Of a DNA stretch of 64,000 nt, positions 7,981 to 17,325 are shown in pieces. Made by a program: the position numbers and the translations under genes. Below the pieces are notes generated by a model that searched no databases, was not told where the DNA came from, and saw only the letters and a list, made by a program, of their open reading frames with translations. The stretch lies in NCBI RefSeq assembly GCF_014652615.1, contig NZ_BMZD01000004.1, positions 124,001-188,000 on the forward strand, read 5' to 3'. Origin of the DNA: Novosphingobium arvoryzae. Lineage in GTDB: Bacteria; Pseudomonadota; Alphaproteobacteria; Sphingomonadales; Sphingomonadaceae. Numbering within the stretch: position 1 is the stretch's first letter; every line of letters begins with the position of its first letter.

Positions 7981-9291
7981 TCAGGCGAGCAGCCGACCCG
8001 CCAGCGAGTTCGGACCGGCCTCGACCAGTTCCACTTCCACCAGCGCGCCGATTTCGGCCTCGCCGGTGAAGTGGACCGATTGCAGCCACGGCGACTTGCC
8101 CAGCCATTGCCCCGGATACTTGCCCTTGCGCTCGACCAGCACGGTGCAACGCTGGCCCACGCTGCGCTGGTTGAAGGCCAGTTGGTCGCGGTTGAGCGCG
8201 GCTTGCAGGCGCTGCAGGCGCTCGTCCATCACTTCGGGCGCGATCTGGCCGTCCATCGTCGCGGCGGGGGTGCCGGGGCGGGGGGAATACTTGAAGCTGA
8301 AGCACTGGGCATAGCCGACGGCGTCCACCAGCTTCAGCGTGTCTTCGAACTCCGCATCGGTTTCGCCCGGAAAGCCGACGATGAAATCGCCCGACAGCGC
8401 GATGTCGGGCCGCACCGCGCGGACCCGGTCAAGCACCCGCAGGTAACTGTCCGCGGTGTGGCTGCGGTTCATCGCCTTCAGCACCCGGTCGTTGCCGGCC
8501 TGCACCGGCAAGTGCAGGAACGGCATCAGCTTGGGCAGGTCGCCATGCGCGGCGATCAGCCCGTCGGTCATGTCGTTGGGGTGGCTGGTGGTATAGCGGA
8601 TGCGGGCCAGTTCCGGGATCTCGGACAGCGTCTCGATCAGCTTTTCCAGACCGCGGTTGCTGTCATCGCGCCAGGCGTTGACGTTCTGCCCCAGCAGCGT
8701 GATCTCGCGCGCGCCAGCTTCGACCAGCTTGTGCGCTTCGGCCACCAGATCGTTGAAGGGGCGCGAAATTTCCGCGCCGCGCGTATAGGGGACCACGCAA
8801 TAGGTGCAGAACTTGTCGCACCCTTCCTGCACGGTCAGGAAGGCGGTGGGGCCAACCTTGCGCCGGGCGGGCAGCGCGCCGAACTTCGTTTCGGCGGGCA
8901 TGTCGGTATCGACCGCGCGCTTGCCCAGCGTGGCCTGCTCGATCATCGCCGGCAGGCGGTGATAGGCCTGCGGGCCAACCACCATTTTCACGGCGGGGGC
9001 GCGGGCCATGATCTCCTCGCCCTCGGCCTGGGCGACGCACCCGGCGACCGCGATCAGCGGGCTGGAGCCATCGTCGCGGCGCAGGCGGCCAATGTCGGAA
9101 TAGACCTTTTCGGCGGCCTTTTCGCGGATGTGGCAGGTGTTGAGCACGACCAGATCGGCGTCCTCGCCCTCGGCGGCGGGGCGGATCCCTTGCGCACCCA
9201 GCAATTCGGCCATGCGTTCGCCGTCATAGACGTTCATCTGGCAGCCGAAGCTCTTGACGCGATAGGTCTGGGGGGGCGGGGTAGTGGCCAT
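7981..9291 (-). CDS. miaB: tRNA-2-methylthio-N6-dimethylallyladenosine synthase MiaB
   Basis: A 436-residue radical-SAM enzyme that adds a methylthio group to i6A37 of tRNAs reading UNN codons. It has a UPF0004 domain (FGCQMNVYD near the start, with further Cys at NTCHIR and VAGCVAQ), the radical SAM CxxxCxxC in [16 protein letters not shown], and a C-terminal TRAM RNA-binding domain (from about residue 370). Start 9291 (MATTPPPQ) is preferred to an in-frame ATG seven codons upstream. The gene sits in the usual fur-miaB-phoH-ybeY order, 41 bases after plsC. Confidence 0.96.
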   Translation of the reverse strand: MATTPPPQTYRVKSFGCQMNVYDGERMAELLGAQGIRPAAEGEDADLVVLNTCHIREKAAEKVYSDIGRLRRDDGSSPLIAVAGCVAQAEGEEIMARAPAVKMVVGPQAYHRLPAMIEQATLGKRAVDTDMPAETKFGALPARRKVGPTAFLTVQEGCDKFCTYCVVPYTRGAEISRPFNDLVAEAHKLVEAGAREITLLGQNVNAWRDDSNRGLEKLIETLSEIPELARIRYTTSHPNDMTDGLIAAHGDLPKLMPFLHLPVQAGNDRVLKAMNRSHTADSYLRVLDRVRAVRPDIALSGDFIVGFPGETDAEFEDTLKLVDAVGYAQCFSFKYSPRPGTPAATMDGQIAPEVMDERLQRLQAALNRDQLAFNQRSVGQRCTVLVERKGKYPGQWLGKSPWLQSVHFTGEAEIGALVEVELVEAGPNSLAGRLLA

Positions 9292-9332
9292 AAGCGCCGC
9301 CCGATACGCCAATCGGCGCGGGTTTTGAAGTG

Positions 9333-10094
9333 CTATCGCGCCAGCGTTGCCAGCATCGCCTCGCGCGCGGCGGCGGCGATGGTCTTGCGGCTGGTCAATT
9401 CGCTGCCGGTCAGCACCGGCAGGAAATGCAGCGTCAGGTCCACCGGGCGGCGGCGGGCGAGGATGCGCAGGAAGTTGTCCAGCCCGTGCTCATCCCCGAC
9501 CCACGCCACGGCGGCGGCTTCCGGCCCGTAATCGAGCAGCACCGGCTGGACCGCGATCCCATCGGGCAGCGGCTCCAGCGCGGACAGCAGCGAGGATTTG
9601 AGCGGGAGCAGCCCGGTCCCGTCGCTGGTCGTGCCTTCCGGGAAAATGGTCAGCGCGCCGGTATCGGACAGCGCGGTGCGGACGGCCTGCACTTGCGCCG
9701 CGATGCTGGTGCGATCGTGCCGCGCGACGAACACCGTGTCGTTGAGTTCGCACAGCCATTTCAGCAGCGGCAGGGAGGCGAGGCCGTCATGCGCGACAAA
9801 GGCGCTGCCGGTGACCCCGGCAATGGCGGGAATGTCGATCCAGCTGACGTGGTTGGCCAGCAGGAACGCGCCGCGATGCACCTTTTCGCCGCGCAGGCGC
9901 AGCCGTACACCCGCCAGCCAGGCCACGCCGCGCAGAAACAGCCGGGGCCAGGGATTGTGGCGGGTGAACGGCTTCCACGCGTGGAACAGCGGGACGCAGA
10001 TCAGCAGCAGCGCGGCCATCGCGGCGATGCGGACGGCAATGCGCAGCCAGCCCGCCAGCGGCACCTGACGCGCCCGGGGCAGCGCCACGCTCAC
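9333..10094 (-). CDS. plsC: 1-acyl-sn-glycerol-3-phosphate acyltransferase (PlsC family)
   Basis: A 253-residue membrane-bound acyltransferase of phospholipid synthesis. One N-terminal hydrophobic helix ([20 protein letters not shown]) anchors it. Motif I NHVSWID is the catalytic HX4D, and motif [16 protein letters not shown] binds the acceptor phosphate. Length is normal. It begins 4 bases after fur on the same strand and precedes miaB, consistent with co-transcription. The closely related lyso-ornithine-lipid acyltransferase OlsA is an alternative function that the sequence does not exclude. Confidence 0.88.
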   Translation of the reverse strand: MSVALPRARQVPLAGWLRIAVRIAAMAALLLICVPLFHAWKPFTRHNPWPRLFLRGVAWLAGVRLRLRGEKVHRGAFLLANHVSWIDIPAIAGVTGSAFVAHDGLASLPLLKWLCELNDTVFVARHDRTSIAAQVQAVRTALSDTGALTIFPEGTTSDGTGLLPLKSSLLSALEPLPDGIAVQPVLLDYGPEAAAVAWVGDEHGLDNFLRILARRRPVDLTLHFLPVLTGSELTSRKTIAAAAREAMLATLAR

Positions 10095-10098
10095 CCGG

Positions 10099-10521
10099 TC
10101 AGGCGTCCCGCTCCAGCCGGACGCCGTAGAGTTCCATCCGGTGATCGACCAGGCGATAGCCCAGCTTTTCTGCGATCAGCCGCTGCAAGGCTTCCAGTTC
10201 CGGATCGACGAATTCGATCACCTTGCCGGTTTCCACGTCGATCAGGTGGTCATGATGCGCCTCGGGCGCGGCTTCATAGCGCGAGCGACCGTCCCCAAAG
10301 TCGTGCCGGTCAAGAATGCCGGCCTCCTCGAACAGGCGGACAGTGCGATAGACGGTGGCGATGGAAATCCGCGGATCGATGGCCGAGGCACGTTCATGCA
10401 GCGCCTCCACATCGGGATGGTCCGTGCTTTCGGACAGCACCTTGGCGATGACCCGGCGCTGATCGGTAATGCGCAGCCCGCGCTGGGCGCAGAGCGCTTC
10501 GATGTCGATGGCTTGATGCAC
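10099..10521 (-). CDS. fur: Ferric uptake regulator family protein (Fur)
   Basis: A 140-residue metal-dependent repressor. Residues about 1-85 are the winged helix (GLRITDQRRVIAKVL, then ISIATVYRTVRLFEEAGI). The dimerisation domain has the metal-binding HHDHLIDVETGKVIEF. The C-terminal CXXC zinc site of E. coli Fur is absent, as in many alphaproteobacterial Fur/Mur proteins, so it may sense iron or manganese. It lacks the HxH haem motif expected of Irr. It heads fur-plsC-miaB and has a good promoter just upstream. Confidence 0.92.
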   Translation of the reverse strand: MHQAIDIEALCAQRGLRITDQRRVIAKVLSESTDHPDVEALHERASAIDPRISIATVYRTVRLFEEAGILDRHDFGDGRSRYEAAPEAHHDHLIDVETGKVIEFVDPELEALQRLIAEKLGYRLVDHRMELYGVRLERDA

Positions 10522-10554
10522 GAGAAATCCGTCAAAAATGAAATCGCCGCGCCA

Positions 10555-10582
10555 ATCATAGACCGGCGCGGGGATTCTTCAA
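10555..10582 (-). promoter_or_regulatory. Sigma-70-like promoter of fur
   Basis: Read on the minus strand, TTGAAG (10582-10577), a 16-base spacer and TATGAT (10560-10555) precede the fur ATG at 10521. The predicted transcript would start near 10548, giving a leader of about 27 bases. Match judged by eye only. Confidence 0.5.
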
Positions 10583-10645
10583 CTGATACGCGTTATTAGC
10601 TTGTGAACCAGTCGCCGTGGCGACTGGCGCACAGTGCCCGTCAGG

Positions 10646-11086
10646 TCACGCCTTGGGCTTGCGGCCGCGCTTCACGCCCGGCTTGCGCCCCAGACCGATC
10701 TTCTTGGCCAGTTCGCGGCGCGTTTCGGCGTAGTTGGGGGCCACCAGCGGATAATCGGCGGGCAGGTTCCAGCGCGCGCGATAATCATCCGGGGTCATGC
10801 CATGATGCGTCATCAGGTGGCGCTTCAGCATTTTCAGTTCCATGCCGCAGTCCAGGCACACGATATGCGTGGGCTTGACCGATGCGCGGACCGAAACGGC
10901 CGGCTTCAGCGGTTCGGCTTCAACGGCGGGAGCCGCCTGGCCCAGCCCGGCCAGCGCGCCATAAACATTGGCGATCAATGCCGGCACGTCATCGACGGTC
11001 ACGTTGTTGTTGCTGACATGGGCTGCGACGATGTCCGACGTCAGCGTGATCAGGGTTTCATTCATATCGGCCTGGATCGATTCCAT
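10646..11086 (-). CDS. mucR: Ros/MucR-family zinc-finger transcriptional regulator
   Basis: A 146-residue DNA-binding regulator of the alphaproteobacterial Ros/MucR family, which act as H-NS-like silencers and cell-cycle or exopolysaccharide regulators. The N-terminal part has the oligomerisation segment LITLTSDIVAAHVSNN. The zinc finger reads CLDCGMELKMLKRHLMTHHG (C-x2-C-x9-H-x3-H), followed by DYRARWNLPADYPLVAPNYA and a Lys/Arg tail GRKPGVKRGRKPKA. Start 11086 follows GAAGGGA; ATG 11065 is an alternative. The CAGTCGCC palindrome at 10608-10627 could end its message. Confidence 0.92.
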   Translation of the reverse strand: MESIQADMNETLITLTSDIVAAHVSNNNVTVDDVPALIANVYGALAGLGQAAPAVEAEPLKPAVSVRASVKPTHIVCLDCGMELKMLKRHLMTHHGMTPDDYRARWNLPADYPLVAPNYAETRRELAKKIGLGRKPGVKRGRKPKA

Positions 11087-11259
11087 GGCACTATCCCTTC
11101 GTTTTTTGCGACACGTTTGTTTTGTTATCCTGCTGGCAACGGGAACCGGCATTAGCACGAGCAATTAACCGCGCGAACCACTAATACAAGCCGGAATCGA
11201 CAAGATGTTGCCAATACTGATGGATTTTACTGGTGCAGCAGCAAACAGATGAATGACTG

Positions 11260-11742
11260 TTAGTCATTTTCACAGGCGAAAGTGATTGCATCAATCCTTT
11301 CACCATTAGGCATCCGGTAATAGTTAGGACGCAGGCCAATGGGGGTGAATCCGGCGGACCGGTACAGCGCTTCGGCCGGATTTCCCCTGCGCATTTCAAG
11401 CAGTAACCGTTCCGCGCCGCGTTCCCGTGCGGTATCTGCGAACCGCGCCAGCAATGTCCGGCCAAGTCCCAATCGACGATATTGTGGCGCGATCGCGATC
11501 AGGAGCAGTTCTTCTTCATCATAGGCCGTGCGCGACATGAAGAACCCGGCGGCGACTTCGCCCGGCGCAGGTTCATTTCCGTCAGCGGCAATCAATCCAT
11601 AATGACAGTTGCCCAGCAACAGCGCGTCTTCGACCTGGCGGCGATTCCATGCTTCGCCATAGGCGGGATCGAAGGCGGCCTCCATCACGGCCATGATCCG
11701 GTCCAGATCATCGCCGGCCAGATCATTGCCGGGGGTGGTCAT
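11260..11742 (-). CDS. rimI: Ribosomal-protein-alanine N-acetyltransferase RimI
   Basis: A 160-residue GNAT acetyltransferase, probably modifying the N-terminus of ribosomal protein S18. The acetyl-CoA loop is IAPQYRRLGLGRTLLARF (Q/RxxGxG/A), then RLLLEMRRGNPAEALYRSAGF, the RimI-type block. ATG 11742 overlaps the tsaB stop by ATGA, so the two are translationally coupled; tsaB-rimI is a common pairing. A longer open frame upstream is only the tsaB region read in another frame. Confidence 0.92.
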   Translation of the reverse strand: MTTPGNDLAGDDLDRIMAVMEAAFDPAYGEAWNRRQVEDALLLGNCHYGLIAADGNEPAPGEVAAGFFMSRTAYDEEELLLIAIAPQYRRLGLGRTLLARFADTARERGAERLLLEMRRGNPAEALYRSAGFTPIGLRPNYYRMPNGERIDAITFACEND

Positions 11743-12362
11743 GGCGCGATGCCACCCGGCAAGCGGGCATCCGGCGCGCGACCATAGCGCAGCGTGACAT
11801 CGGGAGAGAACGCGGCAGCGGGCAACAGCGCGACCTGCCGCGCGTCGGGCCACAGCGGCAGGGCGGTGCCGGTGCCGCGCGCGGCGACCAGCGCTTCGGC
11901 CTGACTGCCGGCGACCAGGTCCGCGCCGGGGCGGGCGGCGGCCGCGGCGGGCGGCAGCGATTGCAGCGGGCCAAGCTCAGCGCCGTCCGCGCCGAAATCC
12001 TGCACGAACCATTCGCCGTGCCCGCCGGTGGTGGCGACGGTCACCGGTTGGTCGCCGCGTTCGGCGCGGGCCATCGCGGCCAGCAGGGCAAGGGTGGGAT
12101 AGCCGACCAGCTCTGCCCGCCACGCCAGCGCCAGCGCGCGCGCGGCGGCCAGGCCCACGCGCAGGCCGGTAAAGCTGCCGGGGCCAAGCGCCACGGCAAT
12201 GCGCGGGGCGCGGCCCTGGCCGGGCAGCGCCGCGATCATCGGCACAAGCTGTTCGGCATGGCCGCGCCCCAGCATCCGCCAGTCGCCTGCGACCAGCACC
12301 CCGCCATCGTGCAGCGCGACCGAACAGGCCTCGGTCGCGCTATCGATGGTCAATGTGAGCAT
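11739..12362 (-). CDS. tsaB: tRNA t6A synthesis protein TsaB
   Basis: A 207-residue member of the ASKHA/Kae1 fold that, with TsaC, TsaD and TsaE, makes threonylcarbamoyl-adenosine at position 37 of ANN-decoding tRNAs. The start MLTLTIDSATEACSVALHDG and the block IAVALGPGSFTGLRVGLAAA are diagnostic. Length is at the short end of the family range. Start 12362 is fixed by that N-terminus; the frame is open further upstream. It is followed by rimI through an ATGA overlap and preceded by the nitroreductase gene at a 13-base gap. Confidence 0.94.
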   Translation of the reverse strand: MLTLTIDSATEACSVALHDGGVLVAGDWRMLGRGHAEQLVPMIAALPGQGRAPRIAVALGPGSFTGLRVGLAAARALALAWRAELVGYPTLALLAAMARAERGDQPVTVATTGGHGEWFVQDFGADGAELGPLQSLPPAAAAARPGADLVAGSQAEALVAARGTGTALPLWPDARQVALLPAAAFSPDVTLRYGRAPDARLPGGIAP

Positions 12363-12375
12363 GGGGGCAGCGGGA

Positions 12376-12969
12376 TCAGGCGATGCGGTTGAAGACGTCG
12401 AAATCCGGGCGCGGGCTGCGGTCGAAGATGCTGGCGGGATCGCCATAGCCCAGCGTCGAGATCATCACCGACTTGTAGTCCGGCGTTTCGGGCAGGAACG
12501 CGGCGTCCACCGCCTCGTTCGAAAAGCCGGTCATCGGCCCGGTATCCAGCCCGATCGCGCGGGCGGCCATGATGAAATAGGCGGCCTGCAGGGTGGTGTT
12601 GATGAAGGCGGAGCGTTCGCGTAGCGCGTCGTTGCCGGTGAACCAGCTGCGCGCATCGGCGTGCGGGAACAGCCACGGCAGCTGTTCCTGGAACTGGGTA
12701 TCCATCGCGATGATGACCGCCACCGGGGCCGACATGATCTTGGGCGCGTTGGTCGGCGCGGAGCAGGCGGCCAGCTTTTCGCGGGCTTCCTGGCTGACGC
12801 ACCACACCAGCCGCGCGGGCAGCTGGTTGGCCGACGTCGGCGCCATCTTCATCAGGTTCCAGATCGCGTGGAGCTGCTCGGTCGACACCGGCTTGTCGAG
12901 ATAGCCGTTATAGGTGCGGGCAGTGCGGAACAGCTGGTCAAGCGCGGAATCGGCAAGCGGCTGGGACAT
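12376..12969 (-). CDS. RutE/HadB-type nitroreductase (malonic semialdehyde reductase-like)
   Basis: A 197-residue FMN-dependent nitroreductase. Blocks RTARTYNGYLDKPVSTEQL, MKMAPTSANQLPARLVWC and LGYGDPASIFDRSPRP match the RutE branch, whose E. coli member reduces malonic semialdehyde in pyrimidine degradation. No other rut genes are present, so the true substrate may differ and could be another aldehyde or nitro compound. It lies between nfuA (36-base gap) and tsaB (13-base gap) on the same strand. Confidence 0.87.
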   Translation of the reverse strand: MSQPLADSALDQLFRTARTYNGYLDKPVSTEQLHAIWNLMKMAPTSANQLPARLVWCVSQEAREKLAACSAPTNAPKIMSAPVAVIIAMDTQFQEQLPWLFPHADARSWFTGNDALRERSAFINTTLQAAYFIMAARAIGLDTGPMTGFSNEAVDAAFLPETPDYKSVMISTLGYGDPASIFDRSPRPDFDVFNRIA

Positions 12970-13005
12970 CGGGCAGGGTTCCTGTCTGGTTGAAAGTGGG
13001 CGGGC

Positions 13006-13581
13006 TCAGGCCGCGCGGACTTCGGTCACTTCGGGGACGTAGTGTTTTAGCAGCGTCTCGATCCCGTTCTTGAGCGTGGCGGTGGACGAGGGGCAGCCCG
13101 AGCAGGCCCCCTGCATCGAGAGGAAGACCACGCCGTCGCGGAAACCGCGATAGACGATGTCGCCGCCATCGTTGGCGACAGCGGGGCGCACGCGGGTTTC
13201 GATCAGTTCCTTGATCTGCACCACGATATCGGCATGGGCCGGATCGTCGCCGAAATCGTCATCTTCGGCCGGGACCACGATGCCGCTGGCGTCAGGCCCG
13301 CTGAACAGCGGCGCGCCGGTGACGAAGTGATCGAGCAGGATTGCCACGACCTGCGGCTTGAGCGCGGACCAGTCCACCCCCGGCGCGGCCGTGACTGACA
13401 CGAAATCGCGGCCAAAGAACACACCGGTCACATCGCCCAGATCGAACAGGGCGGACGCCAGCGGCGATGCGGCGGCCTCTACCTCGTCGCGGAATTCGCG
13501 GGTTCCGGTCTGCATCACCAGTTCGCCGGGCAGGAACTTCAGCGTCGCGGGGTTCGGGGTGGTTTCGGTTTCGATGAACAT
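13006..13581 (-). CDS. NifU/NfuA-type iron-sulfur cluster carrier
   Basis: A 191-residue Fe-S scaffold/carrier protein. Residues 1-90 are the Nfu N-terminal domain (MFIETETTPNPATLKFLPG), and the C-terminal NifU-like domain carries CxxC in GACSGCPSST, where a [4Fe-4S] cluster bridges two subunits. Length and N-terminus match alphaproteobacterial NifU-family proteins found beside tsaB-rimI-fur. It heads the minus-strand block and is divergent from the FKBP gene. Confidence 0.92.
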   Translation of the reverse strand: MFIETETTPNPATLKFLPGELVMQTGTREFRDEVEAAASPLASALFDLGDVTGVFFGRDFVSVTAAPGVDWSALKPQVVAILLDHFVTGAPLFSGPDASGIVVPAEDDDFGDDPAHADIVVQIKELIETRVRPAVANDGGDIVYRGFRDGVVFLSMQGACSGCPSSTATLKNGIETLLKHYVPEVTEVRAA

Positions 13582-13663
13582 GCCTGCCCATATGGCCCCG
13601 CGCGCGCCGGGGTCAAGCGCGCAGGCCTTGCGGGCGGCGATGAAAAGTTCCTATGGGGTGGCC

Positions 13664-14170
13664 ATGTCGACGATTTTCCGCACCTTGTCCGCTTGCGCCG
13701 CGCTGGCGCTGATTGCCGCCCCGGTCGGTGCTGCATCCCGGCCGGCCAAGAAGCCGCCCATGAAAGCCGCGCCCACCGCGTCGCCGCTGGCGATTGCGCT
13801 GCCGCTCAAGCTGATCATTCCGCCGCGCCAGCGCCTGTGCGATACCGCTGCCGCAGAGGGGCTGCGCTACAAGGTGCTGCGCCCCGGCAAGGGCGGCATG
13901 CCGGCCGCGTCCGACCGGGTGCAGGTGCATTACATCGGCTATCTGGCCAAGGACGGTGAAGTGTTCGATCAGGGCCGCGACGTGACCTTTGCCGTCACCC
14001 GCGTGATTCCCGGCTTTGCCGACGGCCTGAAACTGATGACGCCGGGCAGCATCTACCGGCTCTGCATTCCGCATACGCTCGGCTATGGCGAGGAAGGCAG
14101 CGGGCCGATCCCGCCCTCCGCCGATCTGGTGTTCCAGGTGGAGCTGGTGGCGATCAATCCCCAGAAGTGA
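13664..14170 (+). CDS. Secreted FKBP-type peptidyl-prolyl isomerase
   Basis: A 168-residue protein with a signal peptide (LSACAALALIAAPVGAASR) and a Lys/Pro/Ala linker, then an FKBP domain from about residue 60. VQVHYIGYLAKDGEVFDQ, VIPGFADGLKLMTPG and IPHTLGYGEEGSGPIPP are the usual FKBP blocks. It should fold proteins in the periplasm. Start 13664 is chosen; an in-frame ATG at 13640 adds eight residues and is possible. It is divergent from nfuA and followed after 105 bases by the M16 protease. Confidence 0.88.
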   Translation: MSTIFRTLSACAALALIAAPVGAASRPAKKPPMKAAPTASPLAIALPLKLIIPPRQRLCDTAAAEGLRYKVLRPGKGGMPAASDRVQVHYIGYLAKDGEVFDQGRDVTFAVTRVIPGFADGLKLMTPGSIYRLCIPHTLGYGEEGSGPIPPSADLVFQVELVAINPQK

Positions 14171-14275
14171 CCTGCCCCAGACGTAACCGGGGCGAGATGG
14201 CCGGGATGAAATAGTCGGGTGAAGGGCAGGTCTATTCACTGGCCCTTAAACTTGGCCCTGCCTATACCTGCGACC

Positions 14276-17224
14276 ATGCGTTTCCATTCCCGCGCCTCGC
14301 GCTCCCTTGCCAGTGTTCTGGCGCTGCTCCTGATCGTTCCGTCGGCGGTTTCCGCGCAGACGCAGAACCGGGTCAACCGCAGTGCCGTGGCGGCGGATGC
14401 CGCCGCTGCCGAGGTGCCCTGGCTTTATCGCGACAGCGATGTGCCGCAGGACAAGGAATGGAAGTTCGGCGAGCTGGCCAACGGCATGCGCTATGTCGTG
14501 CGCCAGAACGGGGTGCCGCCGGGGCAAGTCTCGATCCGCATCCGCATGGACGTGGGTTCGCTGCACGAGCGCGACCACGAACAGGGCTATGCCCACCTGC
14601 TGGAGCACCTGGTGTTCCGCCAGTCGAAGTATCTGGGGCAGGGTCAGGCGATCCCCACCTGGCAGCGGCTGGGCGCCACCTTCGGCAGCGATACCAACGC
14701 CGAAACGTCTCCCATCAGCACCACCTTCAAGCTGGACCTGCCAAACGTGACCGCCGCGTCGCTGGAGGAAAGCTTCAAGCTGCTCTCTGGCATGATGATC
14801 GCCCCGGTCCTGTCAGAGCGCAACGTGCGGGCCGAAGTGCCGATCGTGCTGGCCGAAAAGCGCGAGCGCGGCGGCACGGCGGCGCGCGTGGCCGAAGCGA
14901 CGCAAAAGACGTTGTTTGCCGGTCAGCGCATGGCGATCCGGTCGGTAATCGGCACCGATGCCACGCTGAAGGCCGCCAACCAGGCCCGCGTCCGCGCGTT
15001 CCATGCGCGCTGGTATCGCCCTGAACGGGCGGTGGTGATCGCGGTGGGCGATGCCGACCCGGCGCTGATGGCCAGCCTGATCGAGAAATACTTTGCCGAC
15101 TGGCCGGTGACCGGCCCGGCCGAACCCGCGCCCGATTTCGGTGATCCGGTTGCCCCCGCCGGGGCCGATCCGGCCAACCCGGTCGGCGAAACCGGCGTGA
15201 TCGTGGAGCCGGACCTGCCGCGCGGCGTCAACTATGCGGTGATGCGGCCCTGGCGGCCGGTGAAGGACACCATCGTCTACAACCAGGGGATCATGATCGA
15301 TTCGCTGGCGCAGGCGATCATCAACCGCCGGCTGGAAGCGCGCGCCCGCGGCGGCGGCAGTTTCCTGTTCGCGCAAGTGAACCAGGAAAAGCTCAACCGT
15401 TCCACCGACGCGACCTTCGTGTCGATCACCCCGTTGACCGAGGACTGGAAACAGGCGCTCACCGATGTGCGCGCCGTGATCGCCGATGCCATGGCCGAAC
15501 CGCCGACCGAGGAGGAAATCGCCCGCGAAGTGGCCGAATTCAGCGTCGCGTTCGAAAGCGGGGTGGAGCAGCGCCGCCTGCTGGCCGGTTCGAAGCTGGC
15601 CGATGACATGGTCACGGCGCTCGACATCAACGAGACTATCGCTTCGCCCGAAACGGTCTTGTCGATCTTTCGCCAGTCCGTGCCGCTGTTCACGCCGCAG
15701 GCCGTGCTGGAACACACCCGCAAGCTGTTCACCGGGGCGGTGATCCGTTCCACCCTGCTGACGCCCAAGGCCGGGGAAGCCGATGCTGCCGCGCTGAAAC
15801 TGGCATTGGCGGAGCCGGTCGTGGCCGATGGCAAGGCCCGGCTGGACAGCAAGCCGATTTCCTTTGCCGACCTGCCGCCGCTGGGCGATCCCGGCGCGAT
15901 CAAGGCCGATGTCGCCACTGGCGTGCTGGGGATCGATCAGGTCGAACTGGCCAACGGGGTAAAGGCGCTGCTGTGGCCTTCCACGGATGAGCCGGGGCGG
16001 TTGACGGTCAAGGTGCGCTGGGGTGCCGGCTTCCGCGCGTTCCGGCCGGAAGACGCGGCCTATATCACGCTGGGCGACATGGCGCTGGTCGGGTCGGGCC
16101 AGGGCTCGCTGGGGCAGGAACAACTCGACCGGATTTCGACCGGGCGCAAGATGGGTTTCGATTTCGAGATCAAGGACAGCGCGTTCCAGTTCAGCGCCGA
16201 TACCCGCCCGGCCGATCTGGCCGACCAGCTCTATCTGTTCGCCGCGCGCTTTGCCCAGCCGCGCTGGGATGCCGCGCCCGTGCTGCGCGCCAAGGCCGCC
16301 GCGCGGCTGCAATACGAAAGCTATGCCGCCAGCCCGCAAGGGGTGTGGCAGCGCGATGGCCGTTCGCTTCAGCGCGGGGGCGACGCGCGCTTCCGCGTGC
16401 CGACCCCGGCCGAGGTGGAGGCCGCCACGCCCGAAGGTTTCCGCCAGGTCTGGCAGCCGCTGCTGGAACAGGGGCCGATAGAAATCCAGCTGTTCGGCGA
16501 TTTTGACCGGAACGAGGCGCTGGCCGCGCTGCAAAAGACCTTTGGCGCCTTGCCGAAGCGCGCGCCGCTGCCCAGCACCCTGCAGCCGCCGCGCTTTGCC
16601 GAATTGCCCGCCTCGACCACGCCGGTGGTGCTGACCCATCGCGGCGATCCCACGCAGGCGGCGGCGTTCGTCACCTGGCCGACCGGCGGCGGGATGGCGG
16701 GCATCACCGAAAGCCGCAAGCTGGAGATTCTGGCCAACCTGTTCCAGAACCGGCTGATGCTGGCGATGCGGGAAAAGCTGGGCGCCGCCTATGCGCCGCA
16801 AGTCAGCAATTCATGGCCGGAAGACCTGGAAAACGGCGGCGGGCTAATGGCACTGGCGCAGCTCCAGCCGGCGGCCGTGCCGATGTTCTTACAGACGGCG
16901 GACGAAATCGCCGCGAACCTGATCGCCCGCCCGCCTAGCGCAGACGAACTGGAACGCGTGACCGAACCGCTGCGCCAGCAGATCACCCGCGCCAGCACCA
17001 GCAGTGCCTTCTTCATGTACCAGCTGGAAGGCGCGACCGAAGACCCGCGCAAGCTGGGGGCGATCCGCTCGATCCTGCCCGATTACACCCGCACCACGCC
17101 CGCCGAAATGCAGGCGCTGGCGCGCAAATATCTGGTGCGGGGCAAATCGTGGCGCGTCGCGATCCTGCCCGAAAGCGCACCCGCGACCGCTGGCGGGCGC
17201 AGCAGCGGGGCGGAGGGCCGCTGA
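14276..17224 (+). CDS. Secreted M16-family zinc metalloprotease (pitrilysin/insulinase type)
   Basis: A 982-residue protein with a signal peptide (ASVLALLLIVPSAVSAQ). The inverted zinc motif HxxEH is HLLEH at residues 107-111, with the downstream glutamate region VPIVLAEKRE. Two M16 units are evident: the catalytic one and a second at about 560-980 with LGAAYAPQVSNSWP near its end, giving the four-domain, single-chain layout typical of bacterial periplasmic M16B proteases near 100 kDa. It likely degrades peptides in the periplasm. The ATG at 14276 is chosen because it gives the signal peptide. Confidence 0.92.
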   Translation: MRFHSRASRSLASVLALLLIVPSAVSAQTQNRVNRSAVAADAAAAEVPWLYRDSDVPQDKEWKFGELANGMRYVVRQNGVPPGQVSIRIRMDVGSLHERDHEQGYAHLLEHLVFRQSKYLGQGQAIPTWQRLGATFGSDTNAETSPISTTFKLDLPNVTAASLEESFKLLSGMMIAPVLSERNVRAEVPIVLAEKRERGGTAARVAEATQKTLFAGQRMAIRSVIGTDATLKAANQARVRAFHARWYRPERAVVIAVGDADPALMASLIEKYFADWPVTGPAEPAPDFGDPVAPAGADPANPVGETGVIVEPDLPRGVNYAVMRPWRPVKDTIVYNQGIMIDSLAQAIINRRLEARARGGGSFLFAQVNQEKLNRSTDATFVSITPLTEDWKQALTDVRAVIADAMAEPPTEEEIAREVAEFSVAFESGVEQRRLLAGSKLADDMVTALDINETIASPETVLSIFRQSVPLFTPQAVLEHTRKLFTGAVIRSTLLTPKAGEADAAALKLALAEPVVADGKARLDSKPISFADLPPLGDPGAIKADVATGVLGIDQVELANGVKALLWPSTDEPGRLTVKVRWGAGFRAFRPEDAAYITLGDMALVGSGQGSLGQEQLDRISTGRKMGFDFEIKDSAFQFSADTRPADLADQLYLFAARFAQPRWDAAPVLRAKAAARLQYESYAASPQGVWQRDGRSLQRGGDARFRVPTPAEVEAATPEGFRQVWQPLLEQGPIEIQLFGDFDRNEALAALQKTFGALPKRAPLPSTLQPPRFAELPASTTPVVLTHRGDPTQAAAFVTWPTGGGMAGITESRKLEILANLFQNRLMLAMREKLGAAYAPQVSNSWPEDLENGGGLMALAQLQPAAVPMFLQTADEIAANLIARPPSADELERVTEPLRQQITRASTSSAFFMYQLEGATEDPRKLGAIRSILPDYTRTTPAEMQALARKYLVRGKSWRVAILPESAPATAGGRSSGAEGR

Positions 17225-17325
17225 TCCTTCGCACTTTTGTTGCGTGATTGCAGTCATCGGCTTTTCGACTTTTGCAATTCCGGAGCCGCGCCGCTATGGC
17301 GCGCGCTCTTGAAGGAGCAATCGAC

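Noticed and set aside
14813..16801. A 662-codon minus-strand frame opposite the M16 protease
   Set aside because: Low-complexity His/Arg/Gly composition and no start signal; the sense gene has clear motifs across the same region.
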